Source: Streptomyces sp. NBC_00572
Lineage (GTDB): Bacteria; Actinomycetota; Actinomycetes; Streptomycetales; Streptomycetaceae
DNA length: 64,000 nucleotides
Assembly: GCF_026341815.1 (NCBI RefSeq)
Contig: NZ_JAPENX010000001.1
Location: 558,001 to 622,000 of the forward strand
Reading direction: 5' to 3'
The notes under the pieces were generated by a model. That model saw nothing but the letters and a program-made list of their open reading frames with translations, had not been told where the DNA came from and did not search any database. A program made the translations under genes and the position numbers. How positions within the stretch are numbered: the first letter of the stretch is position 1; each line of letters begins with the position of its first letter. Of this stretch, positions 1 through 8,186 are shown piece by piece.

Positions 1-214
1 ACCGGATCCGCAGGTCCGGAGCGCCCGGCGCGCGGACGGGCCGAGGGCGGCGGGGGCGGTCGCGGACGGCCGGAAGGCCTTCCCGGCGCTCCTCGACGGG
101 GACGTCGTGCCGGACGGGGCCTCGGGCACCGTCTACCGGCTGCTGCCGGGTCCGGTGGACGGCTGCGGTCTCGAACAGGCCGCGGCCGGGGATCTGGTGG
201 CCCTGCTGGGCTGA
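1..214 (+). CDS. C-terminal fragment of an unidentified protein (5' end outside window)
   Basis: An open frame enters from the left edge and stops at TGA 212-214, giving about 70 residues ending in GDLVALLG. The reading frame has the G/C-rich third positions of real Streptomyces genes. It carries no motif that I recognise, so no function is assigned. It lies 70 nt upstream of the exonuclease gene on the same strand. Confidence 0.5.
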   Translation, partial: PDPQVRSARRADGPRAAGAVADGRKAFPALLDGDVVPDGASGTVYRLLPGPVDGCGLEQAAAGDLVALLG

Positions 215-284
215 GTCGCGTGGCCGATTCCGGGGCCCCCGGGGACACCGGGGACGGAGTTGTCCGTCGCGGGCCGTATTCTCA

Positions 285-1271
285 GTGACCGTGCTTGACG
301 ACCGTACGACAGCAGCGACGTGGCCGGCCGCCTACCCGCAGGGGTACGCGGTCGTCGACGTGGAGACCACCGGACTCGCCCGCGACGACCGGATAGTGTC
401 GGCTGCCGTCTATCGGCTGGACGCCCAGGGGAACGTCGAGGACCACTGGTACACGCTGGTCAACCCCGAGCGTGATCCGGGACCCGTCTGGATCCACGGG
501 CTCACCACCGACGTCCTGGAGGGCGCGCCGCTCTTCCCGGAGATCGCGGCGGAGTTCGCGGCCCGGCTCGACGGGCGGGTGCTCGTCGCGCACAACGCGA
601 TGTTCGACTGGCAGATGATCGCCCGGGAGTACGCGCGCGCGGAGTCCGCCGCACCCGTGCGGCAGCGGCTGTGCACGATCGCGCTCGCCAAGGAGCTGTC
701 GCTGCCGCTGCCCAACCACAAGCTGGAGTCGCTCGCCGCGCACTTCGGCGTGGTGCAGCAGCGCGCGCACAACGCGCTCGACGACGCGCGCGTGCTGGCC
801 GAGGCGTTCCGGCCGAGCCTGCACGCGGCGGCCTCGCGCAACGTCCGGCTGCCGCTGCTCGAATGCCGGCCGCTGACCGAGTGGGCCTCGTCGCCCGCGC
901 AGCCCCGGATCGGCCAGCAGGCCTCGTACGCCTCCTCGTACCGGGCGGGCAGCTGGCGTCCCTCGCGGAAGCGTCCGCCGTGCCCGTACCCCAACCCCGG
1001 CCGGTACGAGAAGGACAAACCGCTCAAGCAGGGCATGCGGGTGGCCTTCTCCGGGGACACCTCCGTCGACCGCGAGCTGCTTGAGGACCGTACGGTCGAC
1101 GCCGGTCTCCATGTGGCCGGGAGCGTCTCCCGGCTGACGAGCCTGCTCGTCACCAACGACCCGGACTCCGCCACCTCCAAGACCGTGAAGGCCAAGTCCT
1201 TCGGCACGCCGGTCGTCGACGAGGCCGCGTACACCCAGCTGCTCCGCGACGTGGCCCCGGCAGACGGGTGA
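285..1271 (+). CDS. DEDDh 3'-5' exonuclease with C-terminal BRCT domain (DnaQ/Pol III epsilon-like)
   Basis: 328 aa. Predicted 3'-5' exonuclease acting on DNA ends in replication proofreading or repair. The DEDDh signature is complete: VVDVETTGL (Asp and Glu) near residue 25, HNAMFDW near 106, and HNALDDAR near 163 with the general-base His and last Asp. After a Pro/Arg-rich linker the last 80 residues (GMRVAFSGDTSVDRELLEDR onward) look like a BRCT domain, often used for protein or DNA-end docking. This domain order is common for stand-alone actinobacterial epsilon-like proteins and differs from a plain DnaQ subunit. The start is GTG 285; a second GTG six bases downstream is possible, and no strong Shine-Dalgarno is visible for either. 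Confidence 0.88.
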   Translation: MTVLDDRTTAATWPAAYPQGYAVVDVETTGLARDDRIVSAAVYRLDAQGNVEDHWYTLVNPERDPGPVWIHGLTTDVLEGAPLFPEIAAEFAARLDGRVLVAHNAMFDWQMIAREYARAESAAPVRQRLCTIALAKELSLPLPNHKLESLAAHFGVVQQRAHNALDDARVLAEAFRPSLHAAASRNVRLPLLECRPLTEWASSPAQPRIGQQASYASSYRAGSWRPSRKRPPCPYPNPGRYEKDKPLKQGMRVAFSGDTSVDRELLEDRTVDAGLHVAGSVSRLTSLLVTNDPDSATSKTVKAKSFGTPVVDEAAYTQLLRDVAPADG

Positions 1272-1334
1272 CACCCCCGGCCCTGCGGGCGTGCCGAGCT
1301 GCGCGCGCCCGCCGGGAGCCCCACCCTGTGGCGC

Positions 1335-1568
1335 ATGGCACGTTGTGAGGTCTGCGGAAACGATTACGGCATGTCCTTCGAGATTCATGCCCAGGGCGCG
1401 ATCCATGTCTTCGATTGCTTCGCCTGCGCCATCCATCGCATGGCGCCCATCTGCGAGCACTGCCGGGTCCAGATCATCGGACAGGGCGTCGAGGTCGACG
1501 GAAGCTGGTACTGCGGCGGTCACTGCGCCCGCGCGGAAGGAAAGGTGGGCATCGTCGACAGGGTCTGA
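1335..1568 (+). CDS. Small Cys-rich putative zinc/metal-binding protein, metallothionein-like C-terminal half
   Basis: 77 aa with eight cysteines in pairs: C4-x2-C7, C28-x2-C31, C40-x2-C43 and C60-x3-C64, plus His18, His24, His34, His42 and His63. The second half (CEHC, then VDGSWYCGGHCA) resembles the bacterial SmtA-type metallothionein pattern in which a VDGxxYCSxxCA stretch follows a CxxC. It could equally be a LIM-like or treble-clef zinc protein. The ATG start follows a 63-nt gap after the exonuclease. Metal binding is seen from the residues; a role in metal storage or as a zinc-ribbon adaptor is inference. Confidence 0.75.
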   Translation: MARCEVCGNDYGMSFEIHAQGAIHVFDCFACAIHRMAPICEHCRVQIIGQGVEVDGSWYCGGHCARAEGKVGIVDRV

Positions 1569-1646
1569 GGAAACGATCCTCGGCTCGCCCGGGGCGAGCC
1601 GAACCCCACTGCGTGCACCCCATGGACCGAGTTGTACGGTCATGGG

Positions 1647-2477
1647 GTGTACCGCTTCCTGTTGTCCCGGCAGTGGGTGATCCTCACCCTCATCGCCCTC
1701 GCCCTCGTCCCGACGATGATCGAGCTGGGCTTCTGGCAATTCCACCGGCACGAGCGCCGGGTCGCCCAGAACGCCCTGATCGCGGACAGCATCGCGGCGA
1801 AGCAGGTCCCGGTCGAGGAGCTCACCTCCCCCGGCCACACGGTTCCGCGCTCCGACTACTGGCGGCCCGTCACCGCCACCGGCACCTTCGACACCGCCCA
1901 CGAGGTGGTCGTCCGCCGCCGTACCTCCGCCGACGAGCGGGTGGGCGTCCACATCCTGACCCCGCTGGTCCTCCGGGACGGCCTGGTCGTCCTGGTCAAC
2001 CGCGGCTGGGTACCGGCCGCCGCCGACCAGCACTCCTTCCCGCCGGTACCGCCCGCCCCCAAGGGCGAGGTCACCATCACCGGCCGGCTCAAGGCCGACG
2101 AGACGACCGGCGCCAGCGGCATCAAGGACCTGAAGGGCCTGCCGGACCGCCAGGTCATGCTCATCAACAGCCGGCAGCAGGCGGAGCTCATCGGCCGCGA
2201 GGTGCTCGGCGGCTACCTGGAACAGATCACGCCGGAACCCGCCGGGGACACCCCCGAGCTGATCCCCGAGCCCGACCACGAATCGATCGGCGCCCACATG
2301 GCGTACGCGGTGCAGTGGTGGCTCTTCGCGGGCGGGGTACCCGTCGGCTGGGTCATCCTGGTCCGCCGGGAGAAGCTGGACCGGAAGGCCGCTGCCTCGT
2401 CCGACACGCCTGGAAACGACGCCCCCGGGACCCCGGGGAGGGACCCCGAAGCGATCCAGGCCACTCCGTCCCTCTGA
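1647..2477 (+). CDS. SURF1/Shy1 family cytochrome c oxidase assembly protein
   Basis: 276 aa. SURF1 proteins help insert heme a into subunit I of aa3-type cytochrome c oxidase at the cytoplasmic membrane. The topology is typical: an N-terminal membrane helix (residues about 7-25) just before GFWQFHRHERR, a large extracytoplasmic loop with the conserved region DYWRPVTATGTF and the NRGWVP motif near residue 120, and a second helix near residues 215-235 (QWWLFAGGVPVGWVILV). The start was set at GTG 1647 because family members begin (M/V)YRFLLSRQW; a TTG at 1632 would add five residues. The tail after the second helix is Pro/Asp-rich and probably disordered. Confidence 0.88.
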   Translation: MYRFLLSRQWVILTLIALALVPTMIELGFWQFHRHERRVAQNALIADSIAAKQVPVEELTSPGHTVPRSDYWRPVTATGTFDTAHEVVVRRRTSADERVGVHILTPLVLRDGLVVLVNRGWVPAAADQHSFPPVPPAPKGEVTITGRLKADETTGASGIKDLKGLPDRQVMLINSRQQAELIGREVLGGYLEQITPEPAGDTPELIPEPDHESIGAHMAYAVQWWLFAGGVPVGWVILVRREKLDRKAAASSDTPGNDAPGTPGRDPEAIQATPSL

Positions 2478-2511
2478 TTGACCGCCGCCGCTTCCGGGAA
2501 CAGCCCAAAGC

Positions 2512-4302
2512 GTGACGCAACGTATCGACGAATACGCCCTCATCGGCGATCTCCAGACCGCCGCGCTCGTCGGCCGCGACGGATCGGTCGACTGGCTGTG
2601 TCTGCCCCGCTTCGACTCGGCCGCCTGCTTCGCCTCGATCCTCGGCGACGAGAACAACGGCCACTGGCGGATCGCCCCCAAGGGCGCCACGACCTGCGCC
2701 CGCCGCCGGTACGCCGAGGACTCCCTCGTCCTGGAGACCTACTGGGAGACCCGTACGGGCACGGTCAAGGTCGTCGACTTCATGCCGCAGCGCGACAAGG
2801 CCCCCGATCTGATGCGGATCGTGGAGGGCGTCAGCGGCAGCGTCGAGATGAGCGCCGTGCTGCGGCTCCGCTTCGACTACGGCTCCGTCGTGCCCTGGAT
2901 GCGCCGCGTCGACGGCCACCGGGTCGCGATCGCCGGTCCCGACTCGGTCTGGCTGCGCAGCGAACCGCCCGTGAAGACCTGGGGCCAGCAGTTCTCCACC
3001 TGCTCCTCGTTCAGCGTCACCGCCGGCGAGAAGGTGGCCTTCGTGCTGACCTGGCACCCCTCCCACGAGCCGCGCCCCGACCTCGTCGACCCCCACGAGG
3101 CCCTGGAGCAGTCCCTCGCGGACTGGCGGGAGTGGTCGGCCCGCTGCACCTACCGAGGACCGTACCGGGAGGCGGTGCTGCGCTCCCTGATCACCCTCAA
3201 GGCCCTCACGTACGCCCCGACCGGCGGGATCATGGCCGCCCCCACCACCTCCCTGCCGGAGGAGATCGGCGGCGTACGGAACTGGGACTACCGCGCCTGC
3301 TGGCTGCGCGACTCCTCCCTCACCCTCGGCGCGCTGCTCGCCGCCGGATACGTCGACGAGGCCTGCGCCTGGCGGGACTGGCTGCTCCGCTCGGTCGCCG
3401 GCGACCCGGCCGACCTGCAGATCATGTACGGGCCCGCCGGGGAGCGCCGGCTCCCCGAGACCACCCTGCACTGGTTGCGGGGCTACGCCGACTCGGCGCC
3501 GGTACGCACCGGGAACGCGGCGGTGGACCAGTTCCAGCTCGATGTGTACGGCGAGGTCATGGACTCGCTCCACCGCGCGCGTGAGGCCGGGATCCCGGCG
3601 GAGCGGCACGCCTGGAACCTCCAGCTGAGCCTGCTCGGCTTCCTGGAGTCGACCTGGCGCGAGCCCGACGAGGGGCTGTGGGAGGTGCGCGGCGCGCGCC
3701 GCCACTTCACCCACTCGAAGGTGATGGCCTGGGTGGCGGCCGACCGGGCGGTCCGCACCCTGGAGGCGGACCCCTCGCTGCCGGGGGACGCGGCACGGTG
3801 GCGGACGATGCGGGACGAGATCCACGCGCAGGTGTGCGCCAGGGCCTACGACCCCGTCCGGAACACCTTCACCCAGTCGTACGGCTCGGCGGAACTGGAC
3901 GCGGCGACCCTGCTGATCCCGCAGGTCGGCTTCCTGCCGCCGGACGACCCCCGGGTGGTGGGCACGGTGGACGCCGTACGGGCGGAGCTGATGCACGGCG
4001 GGTACGTCCGCCGCTACAGCGCCGACTCGGGCGCGGTGGACGGCCTGCCGGGCCAGGAGGGCACCTTCCTGGTCTGCTCCTTCTGGCTCGCGGACGCGCT
4101 CCGGCTGACCGGCAGGCCCGACGAGGCCCGGGAGCTGTTCGAGAGCCTCGTGGCCCTGAGCAACGACGTGGGCCTCCTCGCGGAGGAGTACGACCCGGTG
4201 ACCGGCCGCCAGCTGGGCAACTTCCCGCAGGCCTTCAGCCACATCGGCCTGGTGGGCACGGCGCTCGCGCTGGCAGGCGAGGATCAGGACCCGGCAGGAT
4301 AG
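2512..4302 (+). CDS. Glycoside hydrolase family 15 protein (glucoamylase/trehalase-like)
   Basis: 596 aa, full length for the GH15 group that includes mycobacterial trehalase and many uncharacterised actinobacterial proteins. The N-terminal beta domain begins IDEYALIGDLQTAALVGRDG and is followed by SVDWLCLPRFDS, a family hallmark. The (alpha/alpha)6 domain begins near residue 200 and contains the conserved NWDYRACWLRDSS stretch near residue 263. There is no signal peptide, so it is probably cytoplasmic. The family hydrolyses alpha-glucosidic bonds in trehalose or short glucans; substrate cannot be settled from sequence alone. It starts at GTG 2512, 34 nt after SURF1. Confidence 0.88.
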   Translation: MTQRIDEYALIGDLQTAALVGRDGSVDWLCLPRFDSAACFASILGDENNGHWRIAPKGATTCARRRYAEDSLVLETYWETRTGTVKVVDFMPQRDKAPDLMRIVEGVSGSVEMSAVLRLRFDYGSVVPWMRRVDGHRVAIAGPDSVWLRSEPPVKTWGQQFSTCSSFSVTAGEKVAFVLTWHPSHEPRPDLVDPHEALEQSLADWREWSARCTYRGPYREAVLRSLITLKALTYAPTGGIMAAPTTSLPEEIGGVRNWDYRACWLRDSSLTLGALLAAGYVDEACAWRDWLLRSVAGDPADLQIMYGPAGERRLPETTLHWLRGYADSAPVRTGNAAVDQFQLDVYGEVMDSLHRAREAGIPAERHAWNLQLSLLGFLESTWREPDEGLWEVRGARRHFTHSKVMAWVAADRAVRTLEADPSLPGDAARWRTMRDEIHAQVCARAYDPVRNTFTQSYGSAELDAATLLIPQVGFLPPDDPRVVGTVDAVRAELMHGGYVRRYSADSGAVDGLPGQEGTFLVCSFWLADALRLTGRPDEARELFESLVALSNDVGLLAEEYDPVTGRQLGNFPQAFSHIGLVGTALALAGEDQDPAG

Positions 4303-4306
4303 GGCC

Positions 4307-5062
4307 ATGGATCTTGGGCTGAAGGACCGTGTGTACGTGGTGACCGGGGCGACGCGGGGGCTCGGGCGGGCCTCCGCCGAGGCGCTGCTCGCCGAGGGGG
4401 CCAAGGTGCTCGTCACCGGGCGCGAGGAGAAGACCGTCGCCGAGGCCGTGGCCGAGCTGGGGCCGGGCGCGTCCGGAATCGCCGCCGACAACACCGACCC
4501 GGGGACCCCGGCACGGCTCATCGCCGAGGCGCGGGCGCGGTTCGGCGGCTTCGACGGCGTCCTGATCAGCGTGGGCGGTCCCGCCCCCGGTTTCGCGGCG
4601 GACAACACCGACGAGCAGTGGGCGGCCGCCTTCGACACCGTCTTCCTCGGCGCCGTTCGGCTGGCCCGCGCGGCCGCCGAGACGCTCGGCGAGGGCGGCG
4701 TCATCGGCTTCGTCCTGTCCGGTTCGGTCCACGAACCGATCCCCGGTCTGACCATCTCCAACGGGCTGCGCCCGGGTCTCGCCGGCTTCGCGAAGTCCCT
4801 CGCCAACGACCTGGGACCGCGCGGTGTGCGGGTCGTCGGGCTGCTGCCGAGCCGGATCGACACCGACCGGGTGCGGTCCCTGGACGCCCTCTCCGGCGAC
4901 GCGGACGCCTCCCGGGCGGCCAACGAGGCCACGATCCCGCTGCGCCGCTACGGCACCCCGGCGGAGTTCGGGCGGACGGCGGCCTTCCTGCTGTCGCCGG
5001 CCGCCTCCTACCTGACGGGCCTGATGCTCCCGGTGGACGGTGGGGCGCGCAGCGGCTTCTGA
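4307..5062 (+). CDS. Short-chain dehydrogenase/reductase with degenerate catalytic YxxxK motif
   Basis: 251 aa. The Rossmann cofactor motif TGATRGLGR is intact at residues 13-21, and the C-terminal RYGTPAEFGRTAAFLLSPAASYLTG block is that of classical FabG-like SDRs. The catalytic YxxxK position reads SNGLR: aligned by the following KSLAND block, the catalytic Tyr is Ser151 and the Lys is Arg155. NAD(P) binding is therefore likely but normal SDR chemistry is not. The gene begins 4 nt after the GH15 gene and is probably co-transcribed with it. It may be a pseudoenzyme, a regulator, or use a different proton donor. Confidence 0.85.
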   Translation: MDLGLKDRVYVVTGATRGLGRASAEALLAEGAKVLVTGREEKTVAEAVAELGPGASGIAADNTDPGTPARLIAEARARFGGFDGVLISVGGPAPGFAADNTDEQWAAAFDTVFLGAVRLARAAAETLGEGGVIGFVLSGSVHEPIPGLTISNGLRPGLAGFAKSLANDLGPRGVRVVGLLPSRIDTDRVRSLDALSGDADASRAANEATIPLRRYGTPAEFGRTAAFLLSPAASYLTGLMLPVDGGARSGF

Positions 5063-5065
5063 CTC

Positions 5066-5683
5066 TCAGGTGACCCTGCGGGCCCGGTGCTTCACGGCCC
5101 GCAGGCGCGCCTCGGTGGGCAGGGCGGACAGGCCCGTGGAGGCGCGCGCGTGGGCGAGCGCCTGGGTGCTGAGCGTGTTCAGGGCATCCCCCGGGGAGGC
5201 GTACGGCTCCAGGAGGAGCGCGACGCGAGTACGGGGGGCGCCGCGGCGGCCCGTGAGGGAGACCCGGGCCCGGGCCACGCCCTCCTGGGCCGCGGCATCC
5301 GCCTCCAGGACGCCTTCCAGGGCCCGGCCGCGCAGGATCGCCTCCTCGCCGTCGCCGGTGTCGACGACGACCTCGGCGAGCCGGGCCCGCCGGAACTGGG
5401 CGAGCAGCCACCACAGGGCGAGCAGGACGACGAGCCCGAGCGCGGCGATGACCACCGGCCACCACCAGCCGTCCTCGCGCCATCGCTGCCGGTCGGCGGT
5501 GGAGAGCAGCACGTCCGAGGGGCCCGACCAGGGCCACCAGGACGGTACGGAGAGGTCGAGGGCGGCGGCGAGGACCGCCCCGCCGCCGACGACGAGGAGC
5601 AGCCCGGCAAGCCCGAGCAGGGCGCGGTTGACGCGCCGGAGGACCACCCTCACCGGATCACCGTTTCCTGGCTCATGGCTCAC
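5066..5683 (-). CDS. amaP: AmaP-like alkaline shock response membrane anchor protein
   Basis: 205 aa, last gene of the Asp23 operon. Two membrane helices (about residues 15-38 and 67-88) are separated by a Trp-rich loop (SWWPWSGPSD, WREDGWWWP), followed by a cytoplasmic domain with the beta/alpha pattern of Asp23-fold proteins. AmaP anchors Asp23 to the membrane in Staphylococcus, and the same job is inferred here. The start is GTG 5683, preceded by AGGAAGAA, and overlaps the upstream stop as GTGA. No alternative ATG fits the ribosome-binding site. Confidence 0.82.
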   Translation of the reverse strand: MSHEPGNGDPVRVVLRRVNRALLGLAGLLLVVGGGAVLAAALDLSVPSWWPWSGPSDVLLSTADRQRWREDGWWWPVVIAALGLVVLLALWWLLAQFRRARLAEVVVDTGDGEEAILRGRALEGVLEADAAAQEGVARARVSLTGRRGAPRTRVALLLEPYASPGDALNTLSTQALAHARASTGLSALPTEARLRAVKHRARRVT

Positions 5684-6321
5684 TTCTTCCTGGGCGGCCG
5701 GGCCACCCGTACCGTCAGCGCGGGCGGGTGGGCGAGGCCCAGCTCGTCGACGCCCGTGGCGAGGGCGGTCTCCACGTCGGTGCGGACCTCGTCGAGCGCC
5801 CGGAAGTGCGAAGCGGCCTTCACCGACACCTTGGCGCGGCCCATCCGCACCCGGACGGCCTGCACCCCGGAGACCTCCATGACGCGGTCCCGCAGGGCGA
5901 GGGCCGCGGCCTCCCGGTCGAGTCCGGCCCGTACGTCGGCGTGTTCGCGGCGCATCGGGAGGACGGCGCGCAGGCCGGGGGTCGCGGCCAGGATCAGGAG
6001 CCAGATGCCGAGGACGACCGCGACGGCCGCGCCGACCACGACCCAGGTGTCGTCGAGCGGCCGGGTCGCGAGGCCGTCGGCCAGCTCGCGCCGCCAGGCC
6101 ATGGCGGTGCGGTCGGCCCGGACCGCCGCCACGTCGTAGAGGAGGAGCCCGGCGCCGCCGAGGACCAGGGCCGCGAGTACGCCGGCCGGGATGCGGCGGA
6201 CGGCCCAGAAGCGGCGGACCGCGGGTGTGGGGGCGGCGTCGGCCAGGACGGGGACGCCGTCGGGGGCGGCGCCCGTCGGCTCGGGGCGCGCGCCGGGCGC
6301 GGGTTCCGGTGTGGTCGTCAT
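5680..6321 (-). CDS. DUF6286-type membrane protein of the Asp23/Gls24 operon
   Basis: 213 aa. A Pro/Ala-rich cytoplasmic N-terminus is followed by a helix at about residues 44-64 (IPAGVLAALVLGGAGLLLY) and a second near 95-117, then a soluble domain (residues about 125-205) rich in short Val/Arg strands that resembles the Asp23 fold. Its role is not known; its place between a Gls24 protein and AmaP suggests a membrane component of the same envelope complex. ATG 6321 overlaps the preceding stop as ATGA, which indicates translational coupling. Confidence 0.8.
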   Translation of the reverse strand: MTTTPEPAPGARPEPTGAAPDGVPVLADAAPTPAVRRFWAVRRIPAGVLAALVLGGAGLLLYDVAAVRADRTAMAWRRELADGLATRPLDDTWVVVGAAVAVVLGIWLLILAATPGLRAVLPMRREHADVRAGLDREAAALALRDRVMEVSGVQAVRVRMGRAKVSVKAASHFRALDEVRTDVETALATGVDELGLAHPPALTVRVARPPRKK

Positions 6322-6677
6322 GACAGGCGGTCCCTCGGGGTGGCCTGGCGGGTGAGCGGGGAGTGGAGGCGTTCCACATGGACGGTGACCTCGTGGACCT
6401 CCATTCCCACCAGCTCCTCCACCTGGGTGCGGACCCGGCTTCGAACGGCCCCGCACCGGCGTCCGACGTCGGTGGGGTAGTCGAGTTCGAGGCTCACCGC
6501 GACCCGGGCGACGTCCCTGTGGACGACGACCGAGGCGTGCGGCTTCGAACCGCCCCGGGGGACGGTGCCCACGGCCTCCCTCGCCGCCTGGGCGGCGATC
6601 TTCGCGACGACCCGGTCGGCGATCGATGTCGCCCCCCGGTCCCGCACGGGGTCCCGGGAGGCGAGGTCAGCGGCCAC
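6318..6677 (-). CDS. Asp23/Gls24 family envelope stress response protein (short form)
   Basis: 119 aa. It contains the Asp23 features TSIADRVVAKIAAQAAREAVG at residues 17-37, a central SVVVHRDVARVAVSLELDYP strand pair, and the terminal VHEVTVHVERL strand. Asp23 proteins are abundant membrane-associated cell-envelope stress proteins with no known enzyme activity. It is shorter than the first Gls24 paralogue of this operon and lacks that protein's acidic tail. The GTG start lies 6 nt after the preceding small membrane gene. Confidence 0.85.
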   Translation of the reverse strand: MAADLASRDPVRDRGATSIADRVVAKIAAQAAREAVGTVPRGGSKPHASVVVHRDVARVAVSLELDYPTDVGRRCGAVRSRVRTQVEELVGMEVHEVTVHVERLHSPLTRQATPRDRLS

Positions 6678-6683
6678 CCCGGG

Positions 6684-6875
6684 TCACCGCGGCCGGTCGC
6701 CGCGGTCGCGGCCCCGGAACAGGTCGCCGGGTTCGAGGTCGCCGTCGAGGAAGCGGCCGGCCACGAAGCCGATCCCTCCCAAGGCCGCGACCAGTACAAA
6801 CGCTCCGAAGCCGCCGAAGTATCCGGCGAAGCCGAGAGCCATGCCGGCCACCAGGCCGACCACCGCCATGCTCAT
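6684..6875 (-). CDS. Small DUF2273-like membrane protein of the Asp23 operon
   Basis: 63 aa. Two Gly/Ala-rich hydrophobic helices (about residues 3-19 and 24-40) precede a charged, Arg/Asp-rich tail (LDGDLEPGDLFRGRDRGDRPR). Size, topology and neighbours match DUF2273 proteins that accompany Asp23 and AmaP in Gram-positive bacteria. The start ATG 6875 is preceded by AGGGGTCAGGA. Function is unknown beyond membrane association with the envelope complex. Confidence 0.78.
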   Translation of the reverse strand: MSMAVVGLVAGMALGFAGYFGGFGAFVLVAALGGIGFVAGRFLDGDLEPGDLFRGRDRGDRPR

Positions 6876-6927
6876 TCCTGACCCCTTTCCGAGTCCTCCT
6901 GAGCCCCCTGTGTGCAGCTGTCAGCAG

Positions 6928-7404
6928 CTACTGGAGCCGTGACTCCGGCTCCTCGTCCTCTTCGTCGGGCAGTTTCACGTCGCTGACCGCGATGTTGACC
7001 TCGACGACCTCGAGTCCGGTCATCCGCTCGACGGCCGCGATGACGTTCTCCCGGACGTCGCCGGTGACGTCGGCGATGGAGACGCCGTAGTCGACGACGA
7101 TCTCCAGGTCGAGCGCGGTCTGCACCTCGCCGACCTCGGCCTTCACGCCACGGGTGACGCTGGACTTGCCGCCGCCCCCGCCGGGCACCCGGTCGCGTAC
7201 GGCACCGAAGGTGCGGGAGATGCCGCTGCCCATCGCGTGGACGCCGACCACGTCGCGGGCGGCCAGACCGGCGATCTTCTCGACGACGCCGTCGGCGATC
7301 GTGGTCCGGCCCCGGGTGGCCGGATCGCCGCCGCCCCGTTTGGTGACCGAGGTGCGGCGCGGTTCGTCGGTCGGGGAGTCGCCGGAGTGAGTGGTGTCCG
7401 CCAT
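6928..7404 (-). CDS. Asp23/Gls24 family envelope stress response protein (lead gene)
   Basis: 158 aa. The N-terminus is hydrophilic, then the Asp23 domain runs from RTTIADGVVEKIAGLAARDV (about residue 34) to VVEVNIAVSDVKL near 145, ending in an acidic tail (PDEEDEEPESRLQ). It is the first gene of a five-gene minus-strand operon and probably the most highly expressed. The start was placed at ATG 7404 because AGAAGGGG lies 12 nt upstream; an upstream in-frame codon at 7449 has no such site. By family analogy it is a membrane-tethered envelope homeostasis protein. Confidence 0.88.
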   Translation of the reverse strand: MADTTHSGDSPTDEPRRTSVTKRGGGDPATRGRTTIADGVVEKIAGLAARDVVGVHAMGSGISRTFGAVRDRVPGGGGGKSSVTRGVKAEVGEVQTALDLEIVVDYGVSIADVTGDVRENVIAAVERMTGLEVVEVNIAVSDVKLPDEEDEEPESRLQ

Positions 7405-7497
7405 CAGATTTCGCCCCTTCTGGGTTAATTCGGGGTTCTTCGCCCACACTAAGGGCGGTTACCCCGTTCCGCCCCGGGAATACGGCAGGCTGGGGCA
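7405..7497. promoter_or_regulatory. Divergent promoter region between the Asp23 operon and the P10-family gene
   Basis: 93 nt separate the starts of two divergent genes that both encode Asp23-like proteins, so promoters for both must lie here. The stretch includes TTAATTCGGGG, unusually A/T-rich for this chromosome. No confident -35/-10 pair was assigned. Confidence 0.45.
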
Positions 7498-8145
7498 ATG
7501 ACGACGGCTGAGGGTTGGACGGCGGCGGTACGGGATCGCCTCGCCCCGGGCAGGCTGCTGCCGCTCGGAGCGGCGGCGGAGGGGGCGTGGATCACCGAGC
7601 GGGCGGTGCGCGGGGTACTGGGCCGGGTGGCCGCGGACGTACGGGGCGTGGTGCCCGGCAAGCTGCGGATCGGTCCGGCGGACCCGGCCGGAGAGCCGGA
7701 AGCGGGTGCCCTGCTCGTCACGGCCTCGTTCGGCGCGATCGCCGGGCGGCCTCTGCCGGAGCTCGCCGAGGAGCTGCGGGCGGTGCTGCTCACCGCCGCC
7801 GAGGACGGGATCGGGCTCGTGGTCGGGGCCGTGGACCTGCGGGTGACGGACCTGCTCGACGCGACGCCGCCGGAACCGGACGTGGGCGCGGCTCCCTCGC
7901 CGGGCCTCACCTCACCGGCGACGGACGATCCCGCGGCGCTCACGGCGCTCGGGGTGCCGGGTGTCGCGGGGGTGACGGACGCACTGGGCCCGCCGGTGCG
8001 CCGGGGACCCGACGGGGTGCGGGTGGAACTGGCGGTGACCGCCGGGGCCCGCCCCCTGGACGTGGCCCGCGCCGTGCGCGCGGCCGTGACCGCAGCCACC
8101 CCGGAGGCGGCCGCGGTCACGGTCGTGGTGTCGGAACTGCGCTAG
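7498..8145 (+). CDS. Nucleopolyhedrovirus P10 family-type protein with two Asp23-like halves
   Basis: 215 aa, soluble, no membrane helix. The family name often attached to such Streptomyces proteins is a legacy label with no link to baculovirus biology. The first half (AWITERAVRGVLGRVAADV near residue 29, then GLVVGAVDLRVTDLLD near 104) has the Asp23 layout of helix, strands and a final Val-rich strand. The second half (GVAGVTDALG to AAAVTVVVSELR) repeats that layout. Divergence from the Asp23 operon supports a shared envelope role. The duplication is inferred from pattern matching. ATG 7498 is the only well-placed start. Confidence 0.75.
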   Translation: MTTAEGWTAAVRDRLAPGRLLPLGAAAEGAWITERAVRGVLGRVAADVRGVVPGKLRIGPADPAGEPEAGALLVTASFGAIAGRPLPELAEELRAVLLTAAEDGIGLVVGAVDLRVTDLLDATPPEPDVGAAPSPGLTSPATDDPAALTALGVPGVAGVTDALGPPVRRGPDGVRVELAVTAGARPLDVARAVRAAVTAATPEAAAVTVVVSELR

Positions 8146-8186
8146 GGGGTGTCTGACGCTTGGCATCGGATCAGGACCTGGGGGCC

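Noticed and set aside
282..2690. Very long open frames on the strand opposite known genes
   Set aside because: They overlap well-supported genes throughout and use low-GC third positions; they result from high GC content, not coding.
7498..8145. Viral P10 protein
   Set aside because: Family label is historical; the sequence resembles Asp23-type domains and its neighbours are envelope genes.
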